A DNA stretch of 64,000 bases from the NCBI RefSeq assembly GCF_041296385.1, contig NW_027184085.1, positions 13,015,301 through 13,079,300 of the forward strand, in the 5' to 3' direction. This DNA comes from Aphelocoma coerulescens (lineage: Eukaryota > Chordata > Aves > Passeriformes > Corvidae). Each line of letters opens with the position of its first letter. Within the stretch, counting starts at the first letter, position 1. The position numbers and the translations under genes are program-made. Under the pieces are notes generated by a model that was not told the DNA's origin, made no database searches, and worked only from the letters and a program-made list of their open reading frames with translations. Below are positions 11,423 to 22,759 of the stretch, in pieces.

Positions 11423-14400
11423 TTTGTATGGACACAGCCCCATAGCGTCAGTAAACCCTGTGCACAGTGGAGGCCACTACACATTTACACAGCAGCAGCT
11501 GGCAGTGTCATGCCACTGGTAGTGTTCTGTTGGGTGTGAACGTGGACAAATGTTTGTATTTCTGTACTGCGTTGGCCTTGTTGCCCATGGTTACAGTGTC
11601 TGTACTCAGGCAGGGTGGCAGAGCCTGGTGCCATGGACCACAGCACATGTAGCTTCTGAGTCTGTGTTACTGAGCAGAGCAGGAAAGGGATTTTCCATGG
11701 GGCCTCCCAAAGGAAGGCAGAATCACTACACTGAGTTTTCACTGCTGCTTAGGTTTCTTGGATGGGGATGGATATAAAGATCAAGACATAAGCTGGACTA
11801 TTTCTAGTGTGTGAGAAATTATTGAGCCAAAGTACTAAAAAGTGAAAAAGGGGCTCTGCTGTAAAAATATGCTATTTCTTGGGAAAAAACAAGCTATAAA
11901 TGTCATCAACAGGCTAAAGGAAAGGCAATAGTACCAAATGATGAGTGGGACTAGGAGAATGTGTGTTACAGAAAGCATATAAGGAACAACTCTTGAGAGT
12001 CTGAGAAGAGCTGACAATAAAACACAAGATTTAATGAGTGCCAGAGAGCAGATTCAGCCATAAAACTATACATTTAGTGGCTGTCCTATTTACTGAGTTA
12101 TAACTTTGGAAGAGGTGCATAAACATTACTAAGTCCATGTGGGATTGCCCTTTTTTTTAAGCAAAGCTTTATCATAATTATTTAAAAGTCTTCACACAGT
12201 GTAATCTTGAAGTACACTTCTGAGTTTGGAGTTGTCAAAGAAGATAGGGGAGATTTATGCTTTATTGTGAGACAGGTTAAATCGATATATGAAACTTTTA
12301 ATGAACTTTCTTGTCCTAAGTACAGTAACACTGTTGTGGCCTCAGTTCTGGACACTCATGTTCTTCATTTATCCTTCAGAGGATGATGAAACAATTTTAG
12401 GCTGTGCAATATTTCACCTTCTGCTAAAAGGCACGTTATGTAGGGCAATGTCACGTTATATAGGGGAATGTCACACCACGTTACTGATGTCATGTAAGAA
12501 AAATCCGAATTTGTTTACATTAAATATGGCCAATATCACATCTATTCTAAAAGAACATACAAAAATTTAAAGGTGTTTAAAACAATCTTCCCAGAGTACC
12601 GATCCTAAACAGATTATATGAAACGGAGGTGCTTCACTGGTTCCTACTAGCACGTCATATACTCTCACTCACAGTCAAATACAAAGTCTACTACTAAGAT
12701 TTATCAGTATTGTCCTATAGTAGTCACTTGTCACTGACACTAAGAAATCAGCCTAAGGTGTTACCAAGCTTTTCATAATAGATTAGCAAAAAAATTTGAA
12801 GACAGCTGTTGAATTCTGGAGAACATTTTTAAGTATTCCAAATTTTGTTTCACCAGTGGTCAGAATCAGAAAGGGAGGTTTCTGTACTCCTTGCAAAAAT
12901 GTCTCATTATCGCTGACTTGCTCTGGGTTTTTAAATGAGATTCACATTTGTAGCTGAAATGAAACCAGATATCCTTTACAGGAAAACATTTGCTGTAAGC
13001 AGAATTTGATGTCCTAAATAAACACCAAAAAAATCTGCCGCAGGATTTTCTTCAGCTCCTCCCAAATGGCCCCTTGAACAGACCTCATTTTTCCCTTGTG
13101 GTGGGCACCCTGTCCATGTAAGAGCTGTAGAAACTTTCACTTTTGGATAAATTTTTGCATTTACCCTCTTGTTTCCTGGGCTGACAGAAATCCTGTTCCA
13201 TTGATCATCTCAGGTTGGGGGGGATGTCATGTGCCAGGTTTTGGCTTCTCCCTGAAACCCTTGTATGCAGGAGTGCCTGGTCACTGCACACAGTGCTTTC
13301 ACTTCAGTATAAAAAAATCTTATTTTGGCTGGTACATGATACCTTGTATAGATCAACACAATTGGAGTTAGTCAGGTTCAGACCTGATAGTTGGCAAAAG
13401 TTCTGTGTTAAATAAAGGGGATTCCCAAATGGATGTAACGTGTTGCCTCAGGAGTCATGTTTCTACAGAGTTCCCCACCCAGTACCTGAAAGGAATTTTT
13501 GGAAACAGACTGGAAGACAGAGAAGAAAATATTGATGGGCCTCTGTGGAAATCCAGAGTTTGTTCCTGCCCAGCATCCTGAAGGGAGCATCTTATTCCCT
13601 GTGGCTCAGATGGAAGAGAGAGAAAAGACACAGATGCTGAGAGATATGAAGGTTCATCAGGTTGGACAGATCTACCTGGACTATGAAGGTGGAGGAGATC
13701 TGGTAACTCACTGGGACACAGGAATGAATAGGCAACTGATGAAATGGAGTTTCAGTGGCAGCAGAGAAGCTCTTTCTTGCATTACACAGAATTAAAATGC
13801 CCCAGAGTACAGGGGAGCTCTAATACACAAAGGAAGATGTTGGGTACCTTCCCGGCAAGACAGACCTGACAAGGGTTGTAGGACACCAATAAAACATATG
13901 GCTTAGAATGTTCTGAGCTGCAAACTGTTGGATCTGGGATGGGGTTCTCAGGGAAAATACGACTCCCAGTTTGCTTTTTTATTCTATTCCTTCCTTTCCC
14001 AGCTGAGGGTCACTGTGGGAGATGGGGTGCTGAGAGATCTTCATCCTGCCCTGGCTTTCACTCTCAGAGAACCTGCCTAGTCCTGTGGAAAAAAGGGAAA
14101 GGAGTCTCTGTATCTTTCAAAATACAGTTACTCAAAATGTATCTTTAAGCTGTAAGTTTTCTAAAGAAAATTTTTCATCTTCAGATTGCAACTTCTGTTA
14201 GAAATAATACTGAATGTTAACAAGAAGTGCCTGTTGACCCCTGTTTGGACCTCAAAGGGGAATGATATTAACCTGAAATAAGAATTATGGAACATAATTA
14301 CAGCATGTGTGAAGCCAGAGATTAATGTACGAGTCATGAGACTGTCCAGGAAGAGAAAGCTGTGGGTGAGTGCCAGTGGGGAAAACCCCAAGAAATTAGC

Positions 14401-14439
14401 AAAATGATCAGAGCACAGTGAAATGTGTTAAAGATCTGG
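11423..14439. other. Intergenic DNA, no gene recognised
   Basis: No supported gene. The only structure I can point to is the 20-bp tandem duplication at 12432-12471. The rest is AT-rich, apparently single-copy sequence. Confidence 0.6.
12432..12471 (+). repeat. 20-bp tandem duplication, two copies
   Basis: Two adjacent 20-base units starting CACGTTAT and ending AATGT (12432-12451 and 12452-12471) differ at two positions. A partial third start (CACGTTA) follows at about 12477. Confidence 0.9.
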
Positions 14440-14899
14440 GAATCCCAGAACACAAGAAGATGATCAGGGTGCTGGAGCACCTCTCCTTTGAGGACAGGCT
14501 GAGAGCATTGGGGTTGTTCAGCCTGAAGAAGAGAAGGCTCCAGGGACACCTTAGAGCAGTCTTCCTGTACCTAAAGGGTACCTAAAGGCTTACAGAAAAG
14601 GTGAAGAGGGACTTTCTATGATTGCATGTAGTGATAAGAAAAGGTGGAATGACTTCAAACTGAAAGATGGTAGACTTAGGCTTGATATTAATTTAACTAT
14701 TCTTAACTGTGGGGGTGGTAAGGCCCTGGCACAGCCTGCACAGAGAAGCTGTGGATGCCCTGTCCCTGTGAGTGTTCAAGGCCATTTTGGATGGGGCTCT
14801 GAGCAACCTGGTCTAGTGGGAAGTGTCCCTACCCATGGCAGAAGGGTTGAAATGAAGTTACCTTTAAGGTCTCTTCCAACCCGAACTATTCTGTGATGC
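14440..14899 (+). mobile_element. CR1 LINE, 5'-truncated 3' end
   Basis: About 460 bp of the CR1 3' region in plus orientation. The order matches the family: GGAGCACCTCTCCTTTGAGG, TTGTTCAGCCTGAAGAAGAG, GAGAAGCTGTGGATGCCCTG, GAGCAACCTGGTCTAGTGGG, then TCTCTTCCAACCCGAACTAT and a final TTCTGTGATG, the CR1 terminal-repeat form. It carries point mutations and internal deletions and has no coding capacity; it is a 5'-truncated dead copy. Confidence 0.9.
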
Positions 14900-17800
14900 C
14901 ATAAAAGAAAAGTAGAAAGAGTAGGAGGATTTTACAAGGGTACGGTTTTTCTATTTGTATGTGAATATTGCTAAGAAAGTAACCAGCTTTGATACGCTTA
15001 TTTAGACTCCTACAAAACTGGAGAAACTGCACAACAGTCAATGGAGTAGCACTGCTGAGGATGCTGGTGGCTTTAGTCCTGCCAGGACCACATGGGGATA
15101 AGGTGTGCAAGTCTGGACCAGGGACTGGTATTTGTGCCTTTCCTGAGGTGACAGAGAAGGAAGCTTTCCTCATCTGGTGTGCCAGCAGACAGAAAAATGA
15201 AGGTTTGGTGCAGAGGGAGGAAACCTGCACATGTGGCAGAGCTCAGATTGCTGTCAGAAAGCTGGAGAAGTTGCAGACAAAACATCAGCTCTCTGGATAA
15301 TTACAGCAGCCCTTTGCAGCCTTCAAAAGCCCATTGTGATTTTCTTCACTTATGAGTGAGAATTTTAGGGAAAAGTGAATAAAATGCTGCAGATTCAAAG
15401 TGGTGAAACCAATGACAAGTGAAGACGTCTCAGCGTTGACCTCGAGTGCTGGTGCTTAGTGCCTGACAAAGGAAACTTCCCTACATCAAGCTGAGCTGAG
15501 CACCATGTTTCCCTCACTGGCTGCTGCAGCAGCTTGTCTGAAAGTCAATGGGATTAATGCTGCTGAAATATATGGTTTATTTAGCTATTCTTACTGACCC
15601 ATGAATATACCTACTGTATAATTTATTGGAATGTTAGGAGTTCAGTCCTGTGATGTTTGTGATAGAAAATCTTCACTTTGAGCCAGTGGGAAATTTTGTT
15701 AGGGTGAGGAGTGCAGGCCTGGCCTCTGCTTTGCCTTTTTTCTTTTCCATTGCAACACAATTAACCTTTTCATTAGAAGAGCTCTGTTCCAAATAAGCAA
15801 ACTTCTCAATGTGTATTACTGAACCATTTCAAGCTGTCTCTTGCTTTGAAACAAAACATCTTTGTTCCAGCCATGCATGACATTTGAAGACCTATTTATA
15901 CAATGTGTCAGCTCCATTTGTTTTCTTCATCCTGATGTTTTCCTCTGTATTTTTAGTTACCCATCCAGATTGCAATGAGTGAGGTTGCTTCTGGTTTCCT
16001 CCTGTGCTGCTCTAGACTGAGGCACTGACTCGCTTTGTCCTTTCTCCAATTTGTGGGCAGAGGTGAAACAACCCAAAATCAGACACAGTTCTGCTAATTT
16101 CATCCTCTTTGTACTGAGACCAGCAGCACCAGGCTGCTGTGGGGTGGAGAGATAGCAGAAGGACCTGCTGTTATGACAGTTTCTCTCCTGATATCCTGCT
16201 GGTGGGATGCACATGGCTGCAATCCCTTCTGCTGGAGGGGACTCACTGAGGGACAGACTTCCACACTGAATCAGTAAATTAGCCCTCCTTGCAAAATACC
16301 TGCTTTTTCCTTAGACATTCATCATTTGTCCTAAGTCTCTAACCAGTAATTCCTGTTTGGCAGCACAATGCTAACTGGTTGAAGAAAATCCACCAAAAAT
16401 TGAAAAAGAAAAAGAATGTATCAAGATGTTGAGTAATAAAGCTTTTAACATCCTGATTTTAATATTGAGTAAGTGTAAATAATTATGGTGTTTGCCTCAT
16501 TCTTTCCCTTGTAAAAAATTTATCTGTCTTGGGACATGTCTTATCTTCCAGAAGGGATCCAGGGTAGTGCTGTCCCTGCTACTCAAGCAGCAACATAATG
16601 TCTAGCCCAGTACTGGTACTACCTATGAAATGAAAGTCTAATTCCTTCTTGAAATCTTTTACGCAACCTACCAGCTGAAGGTTTCAAGCTGCTTTAACAC
16701 ATGCAGAGTGTCAGGACACTACTGCAAGCCTCACTTTAACCAGAAAAGGAGCTGAAGGTGCCAGCCCAGCAGTGGTGAGCATGGAGTTGCAGTAGCAGAG
16801 CCTCATCTGCTCTCTCCAATATTGTCACTGAGAAGGGTGGAGAAGGGTGAAATAGCTCCATGCAAGCAACACTGTTCCTGGCAGGTACTTCGCGCCTCAC
16901 TCAAAGCCTCTGATAAGACCAAGGAAGGCATCTGCATTGACCTTCTGCATCCCCATCCATGTAATAGCAGACAGAAGGGCTGTAAGAACAGAGATTAAAC
17001 TTCAGAGCACCTCACAGCTGTGTTTTATGGAGACACTTCTTCCAATTCCTGGGAAAGTGCACGATCTCCTCTGGATATGGAACTGCAGGTCATTTCCATG
17101 CCAAATACTTAATGTGTCCAGCTTTTGCACGTGAAGAAGTGGAGGCATTGGCATGTGAGAAGGAATGCCTTCAATACCACGTGCTTCAAAAGCCAGGCTT
17201 GTGAGCTTTGCTGTGCATTCCAGCAGCTGGGGTAGAGCTGCGTGCATGGTCCCCGCCAGCACAAATGAAACCAAGGCATCCATATGCTGTGCATTAGGTG
17301 TGTTTGATCTCCTGATCTCTGGCTTGCTGCTCAGATACTCCTTCGTCCTCTCTGTAACAGTCTGAGGAGTACAGAGCGCAATGTTGAAACCTGTAAGTCT
17401 GTGTGTGTTTATAGGCTCTGTGATGGGAACTGCAAAGCTTAACACAAAACAGTTGAGAAAATGTTGCTGGCCACAGCCACAAAACCTGTCCTCATCTGTT
17501 CCTTGATGGGGTGGAAAAGAAAATTCCTCAAGTTTAATTTTCCTGATTAAAGATGAAGGAAAAAGAACTGCCAAAGTGGATGGAATTTAGTCCAATTGAT
17601 GTGACACCTGGATTAGCAAAGAAAAATGCAATCTCCTCTGTGTGCAGGAATTGTGGCCATGCATGGCAAGACCGCCACAAAGACACTGCAGCCCTGCATG
17701 GACAAGGGACAGCTTCCATAACCACAGGCTTGAAGCCTGCCCCTGTGTGGATTACTGTCACTGCTCAGCACACATTTTCAAGTCAGTTATTGCAGTGATT

Positions 17801-17990
17801 CAGTTGTGTCTCACTAAGAAGCTACAGACAGCTCTGATCCACATTAAAGGTGGTGGTGAGATAGGAGAGGATGGCTCCACTTCGTAGAAGATTTGCTGGT
17901 TCCACGGCATTGTCTCATGCAGATTGGGGAACTGGGCAACATTGTAACTTGGAAATTATACAATGGGGAAGCACAAGCAACAACCAGGTA
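14900..17990. other. Intergenic DNA immediately 3' of GDNF
   Basis: No recognised gene. A 190-codon open frame on the minus strand (17574-17002) has no recognisable domain and is treated as probable chance (see findings). No transposon is obvious. Confidence 0.55.
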
Positions 17991-20383
17991 ACAATAGAAA
18001 TGAATTTTATTTTGTAAAAAGTTATAAAATGAATATTGTACAAAAATAAAGTCTGTAGAGAACTTTGGTTGATTAACACAAATGACTGAGACATATAATT
18101 GCAGGTGAAGTAAAAAAATCCAGAGAAGCACACTCTTGTCTTCAGTAAGGTCTAAAAACTAAAAAAAAACCCCAAAAAAACAAATTAAAAAAAAAAAAAT
18201 CACAAACTTTACCCTTTTGTATTTTGAACATAGAGATTTGCTTTGGTTGCAGCCTCTTCAAGCTGCGCAGAAAATGCTTTGAGGCAAGTTTTCATCAGCT
18301 GGAGCAAGGGAAAGCACAGCTCTGAGCGCTGTCGCAACTCAGCCACTCGGCAGTGCAGCTGACCCTCCGCCTGGCAGGCATTCGGTGCCCACATCGTGCC
18401 AGGGTGGTGGTGTCACCACCCCTGCGCAGCATGGAAGGCACAGTGTCCCCGTGGCAGTGTGAGAACAGACCCTGCGGGTGGCTGTCCAGGGCTGTCCTCC
18501 CTCCGCCCAGGAAAGCGGCGGAAGTCGGGGATGAATTACATGCCATACACCTGGTACAACTTTCTATGCCTGTTCTGGACTTTTTTGACCTCTAGACCCT
18601 TCTTCAGTTGTGCCCCAAGAGGCCCAGGGCAAAATGAGTGTGGAGAGCCATTACATGCATGAGATAAAAGGTTGGACCATCGTTTTCAATAGGGATTTTT
18701 TTTTCATGTTGCTTTTGTGGGAGTTGATGCTTCACTGGTTGTCAGGTATGTCTAGTGACCTGCACTCCTGCTCCTTTGGGAAAAATGTCTCCAGAATGAG
18801 AGCTTGTGTTAGCGGTCACGTATGAACACCTTTGCTGTACGACCTCCCTGCTAAGGAAACTTGGACTGTTCTGCTGCACGGGTATGATCCTGTAATGTTT
18901 CAGCAAATTATACAAAACACTCTGGTTATTTAACACAACTGTTTACTTGCAGGCTATATTAAATCCAGGGCTAACTAGTTAGAGGGATTTAACCTCTTCT
19001 ATACGGAAGTACGGAAGGAAAAGCTTAAATAAATATAACTAGAAATTATAAGGCTAAATGTGATTATTTTCCATTTGTCAATAGTTATATGAGGTCAGTT
19101 GGCATAAAGTGTGAGAAAACAAATGTGGCTACATTTAAAATATGACTAAAATTAGTTTTTCTAACAAATTGCTAATGTTGAGCCAAGTCCTGTGACCCTC
19201 ACTCATCCAGAGCCATTGCTGCTCCTGCACATGTATGACTGCAGTAATTTTCAAAAGGCTTAGTGAACTGGAATAAGGGCTGCAGGCTTCGGCACTACCT
19301 TTTGTGAACATAATCAAGATTTTGTTTAAAAGAAAAAAAGGTAAAGTAAGTGATTTTTTGCATTCAAGTTAACACTTTCAATCAAAAGCATGGACTGTTG
19401 TTCCCAACGTCTTTGTCTCTCTATATCCCCAAGCGCCATCTGCTTTGGCACCTTTGAAAGACACTTTAATAAATAAGGAGACTCATTACTGAACTGTAAT
19501 AAATAACAATAACTTAATCTCAATAAATATCTTCTGTATACTTATGTCTCTGAAGGGATGCATTGCATCAAGTAGTCTCTCTAAATCACAATGACCAAAT
19601 AGAAATGTAGTTATGCAAGTGACGTTAGTCCTTTGTAAACCTAAAGAAATGCATTTTGTGTAGGCTGGGCTTGTTACTTCTCTTACTATGCTAGGAAGAA
19701 GTGCTTAAAAACTCAACTTGTTTTCACAGGTAGCAGAAGAACAAAGTCCTGCACTCATTTTGAAGAAACACAAGATGGAAATAACCAAACTTAGCCAGTA
19801 AGCAGAACTGTTTTGCTTCATGAGAACTTGAGACTGGTCATTTTGATATTTGCCCAATATCATCTTACTTGCAAGGGTAACCTTATAGCTTAGGAGTTGT
19901 CCTAAGCACTTGGGAACTGCCCTCCAATGAGCAGTAGCACAATGTGTCTTTCAGTAGAGCTGAGGGCACAGGGGATTAGTAAAGTACTCCTAAGCTACTT
20001 CTTAGCTAAGCTTCTTGGTATAACTGGTATGTCATGGCATAACTACAACACAGCATGGTATGGCAGGGTTGTGTTTTTAAGCACGTTCCTCATGGATTGA
20101 GTCTCACTGATGGTGGACTGAGTCAAACAGGAAAGGTAGCGTGCGCATCATCCATCCATCGTCATCTCCACCTGAGCTTTTATCTAAATCCCCATAGGAC
20201 GTCAGAAGTCTCCATCCTTCTACTCTGCCGCATGCCTCCTTATCCCCAGGTTCTCATGGCTCCTCATTCTGTGTTCTTGGTCCTTTTTCCTCCACTTGGA
20301 GCAGACACTGCCCTGGGAACCTTGGTCCCTCTCTTTGCAGCGTAGTAGGAATGGAAAACTGGTGCCGCCTCAGCATGCAGCTG
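17991..20383 (-). other. GDNF: GDNF 3' untranslated region (inferred)
   Basis: This is the sequence between the GDNF stop codon and the best distal poly(A) signal on the same strand, about 2.4 kb and AU-rich, with U-rich runs (A-rich on the plus strand at about 18156-18201). A weaker ATTAAA at about 19463-19468 could give a shorter form. A long 3' UTR is usual for GDNF. No intron or competing gene is visible. The extent is inferred, without transcript evidence. Confidence 0.6.
18006..18011 (-). terminator. GDNF: Poly(A) signal AATAAA of GDNF
   Basis: This is the first AATAAA on the minus strand downstream of the GDNF stop codon that I could find. It sits in an AU-rich context and is followed after about 20 bases by a GU-rich stretch (GGTTGTTGCTTGTG on the minus strand, about 17985-17972), which is the expected downstream element. 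Cleavage would fall at about 17990-17997. Confidence 0.65.
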
Positions 20384-20868
20384 TCAGACGCATCCACACC
20401 TTTTTGCGGAATGTTTTTTCAGTATGTGGTAAACCAGGTTATCATCCAAAAAGGACAGGTCATCATCAAAGGCTGTGGGTCTGCAACAGGCTTGCCTCAC
20501 TTTGTCGGTGACCAGTTTTTTCTTTTTGGTTAAGTTTTTTAAAATTTTGTCATAGGTGGTCTCAGCTGCATCACAAGATCCACTGCAATACCGGAAAATT
20601 AGCTCTTCTTTGGTTTCATATCCCAAATCCAAGTCGGTCACATTTAAATGTATTTCTGTTAAGACACATCCTCGATTTTTGCCCTTTTGATTTCTCCTTC
20701 CTTTTCTGTTGGAATTCTCTATGTTTGTGGCTGCATTTTGACGGTTTCTCTCCCTCCTAGAAAAAATTGGAGTCTGTTTATCTGGTGACCTCCTCAGTCT
20801 TTTAATAGTGGCTTGAATAAAGTCCACTACCTCATCAAACTGATCTGGATAATCCTCTGGCATATTAG
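20384..20868 (-). CDS. GDNF: GDNF final coding exon: pro-region end and mature neurotrophic factor
   Basis: Encodes the secreted dimeric ligand of the GDNF family (TGF-beta superfamily), which binds GFRA1 and signals through RET for neuron survival, enteric nervous system and kidney development. The acceptor is a pyrimidine-rich stretch ending CCCAAACAG (AG at 20870-20869). Bases 20868-20867 complete a split codon, then Asn and MPEDYPDQFDEVVDF. The furin site is RLRR (residues 81-84 of the joined 218-residue protein); the mature part is 85-218, 134 residues as in mammals. All seven cysteines of the cystine knot are present (first at mature position 41; then RYC, SGSC, ACC, RCGC). Both N-glycosylation sequons remain (NVT at mature 49, NLT at 85). 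The loop between them and Cys4-Cys5 is more lysine-rich than in human (NLTKKKKLVTDK). It ends CGCV, then stop. Confidence 0.98.
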
Positions 20869-22759
20869 CTGTTTGGGAAAGAGAGAAAAGGCTTTGTCAT
20901 ACATCAGTTATCATGAAGTTTGTCATTCACAGCTCAAAAATATTATGCACATGCAAGCTTTTCTGTCCATCACTTCAGAACACATGCCCAGGACCCTTAG
21001 AAATCAAGGAGAATTTGGAATGTTTTAGATAATCAATGAAACTCATTTGGGGAAAGATAAATGAGACATATTTGTATTTCTGTGGGTGTCGGCTGATGCT
21101 TGGTAGCATTTCAGTGCATTTTTAATATTGAATGAGCCCTGTGAAAACAGAGGGAAGGAAAAGTACGTCATGGTACCAATATTAGTTAATTGGTAGATGA
21201 AGCCACTGTAAAGAGGTTATACAGACTCTTCCCAGCAAAGCAGCAATAGGAAGAGGTTTCTTTAAAGCAATTTTGTGATTGTAATTGTTAATTATTTTCT
21301 TTTCACACCAGCAGCTGTTAGTATTGCCAAAGCCACCTATCAATAAGGTTTTTGGGCATGACAGAAGGAGGATTTCCTGGGGTACCAGGCTGAGATATTA
21401 TTTCTGGCTGAATGCCTGGGTTTTTAATGCTTCTGGGGGTAATTATTTTCATAGCTTTTGAAAAATTTCTCATGTGTTTTGTATCACAAGATGCTGATTA
21501 GACTAGATGCTGAATAGAAATAGGTCAGAATAGAAGTATTATGTTAATGGGCAATAGAAATATTATTAATGCATTTTACTTTCAAGAAAATATAATTTTT
21601 AATCTATTTAATTTATCACCTGATATATATTCTATCATTGATAAATTATTCAAGTAAATTATATGATGAAATCAAAGAAGTGTTTTGATACTAACAGAAT
21701 GAACCTCTTCGAGAAGGGTGAAATTAAATGTGTTCTGAAATAGTCCTAAATTTTGCCATTTCTTCATGATTTAGGAAAAAAATTGCATTTTGAAATCCTT
21801 AAATTTCCCATGGACTAAATCCCTCAGAATTACCTGCTTTAGTGAACACAGAGAACTAAAGGGGGTCAGGCTGTCAGGACCCTGTGTGTAGGTGCCCTTA
21901 CACCACATTATTAATGACTGTATCTTAAACATAAAAACTACATTGCAATATTGAGGGGGTTTTTTGTATTAATTGTGCCAAAAATTAAGAGTTCTTCCTT
22001 TTCAGTAAGTCCTAAGAGAATGCTTCTTTCTGTACTTAACTCCTAACAACCTAACTTGTAACAGACCAGTGTCACCCCAGCCCTGTGCATGTGGGAAATC
22101 CATCTCCAATACTGCTACAAATATTGCAGGAACAGCAAACCTTGGGAAAGGCAATATCCAGTGCAGTGCACCCGGTCAGAGGCTGGTACCTTCAGTAAGC
22201 AACAGAGGCTCCCACCCAGTGAGGTGCTGAGATAGGAACATCTCCTTAGGCAAAGGCTCAGCAACACATTTCCCTAAGGATCACAGTAAGATAGGAATCC
22301 CAGTGGGAGACCAGGCAGCACAGGTACCCAGCTCACACAGGGTAGCATGGACTCTGTTAACAGGCGAGAGGAAGGCATGAGGCTGTCCCTCACTGCTTAA
22401 CAAGAGTGCACACTCATATCCTCAGTAGAAGCACCAAATACAGAGGAGATGGGGGTCAGCAGAATCCTAACTCTGTCAGTACAAAAACCTGCTGAAACAG
22501 AGTGCATCTGCATATAAGGAGGAACAGGGACTGCTGCCACATCCTAGAGGCCTCCCTCCAAGACAAAACAGTGATGGATCAGAAGTATGTATTTTTTGGT
22601 GGATCGATCCAGCAAAAAAGGTTACACTGGTGAAAGAGTAGTGGAGGCTGGAAATCTTGTACCTCCATATAATGAGGGTGATACGAGGCAAGCAGGATGC
22701 CATAAACTGTAGAGTTTGGATACGAAAAAAGTGAATTACACTTTGTTTTACAGATATCC

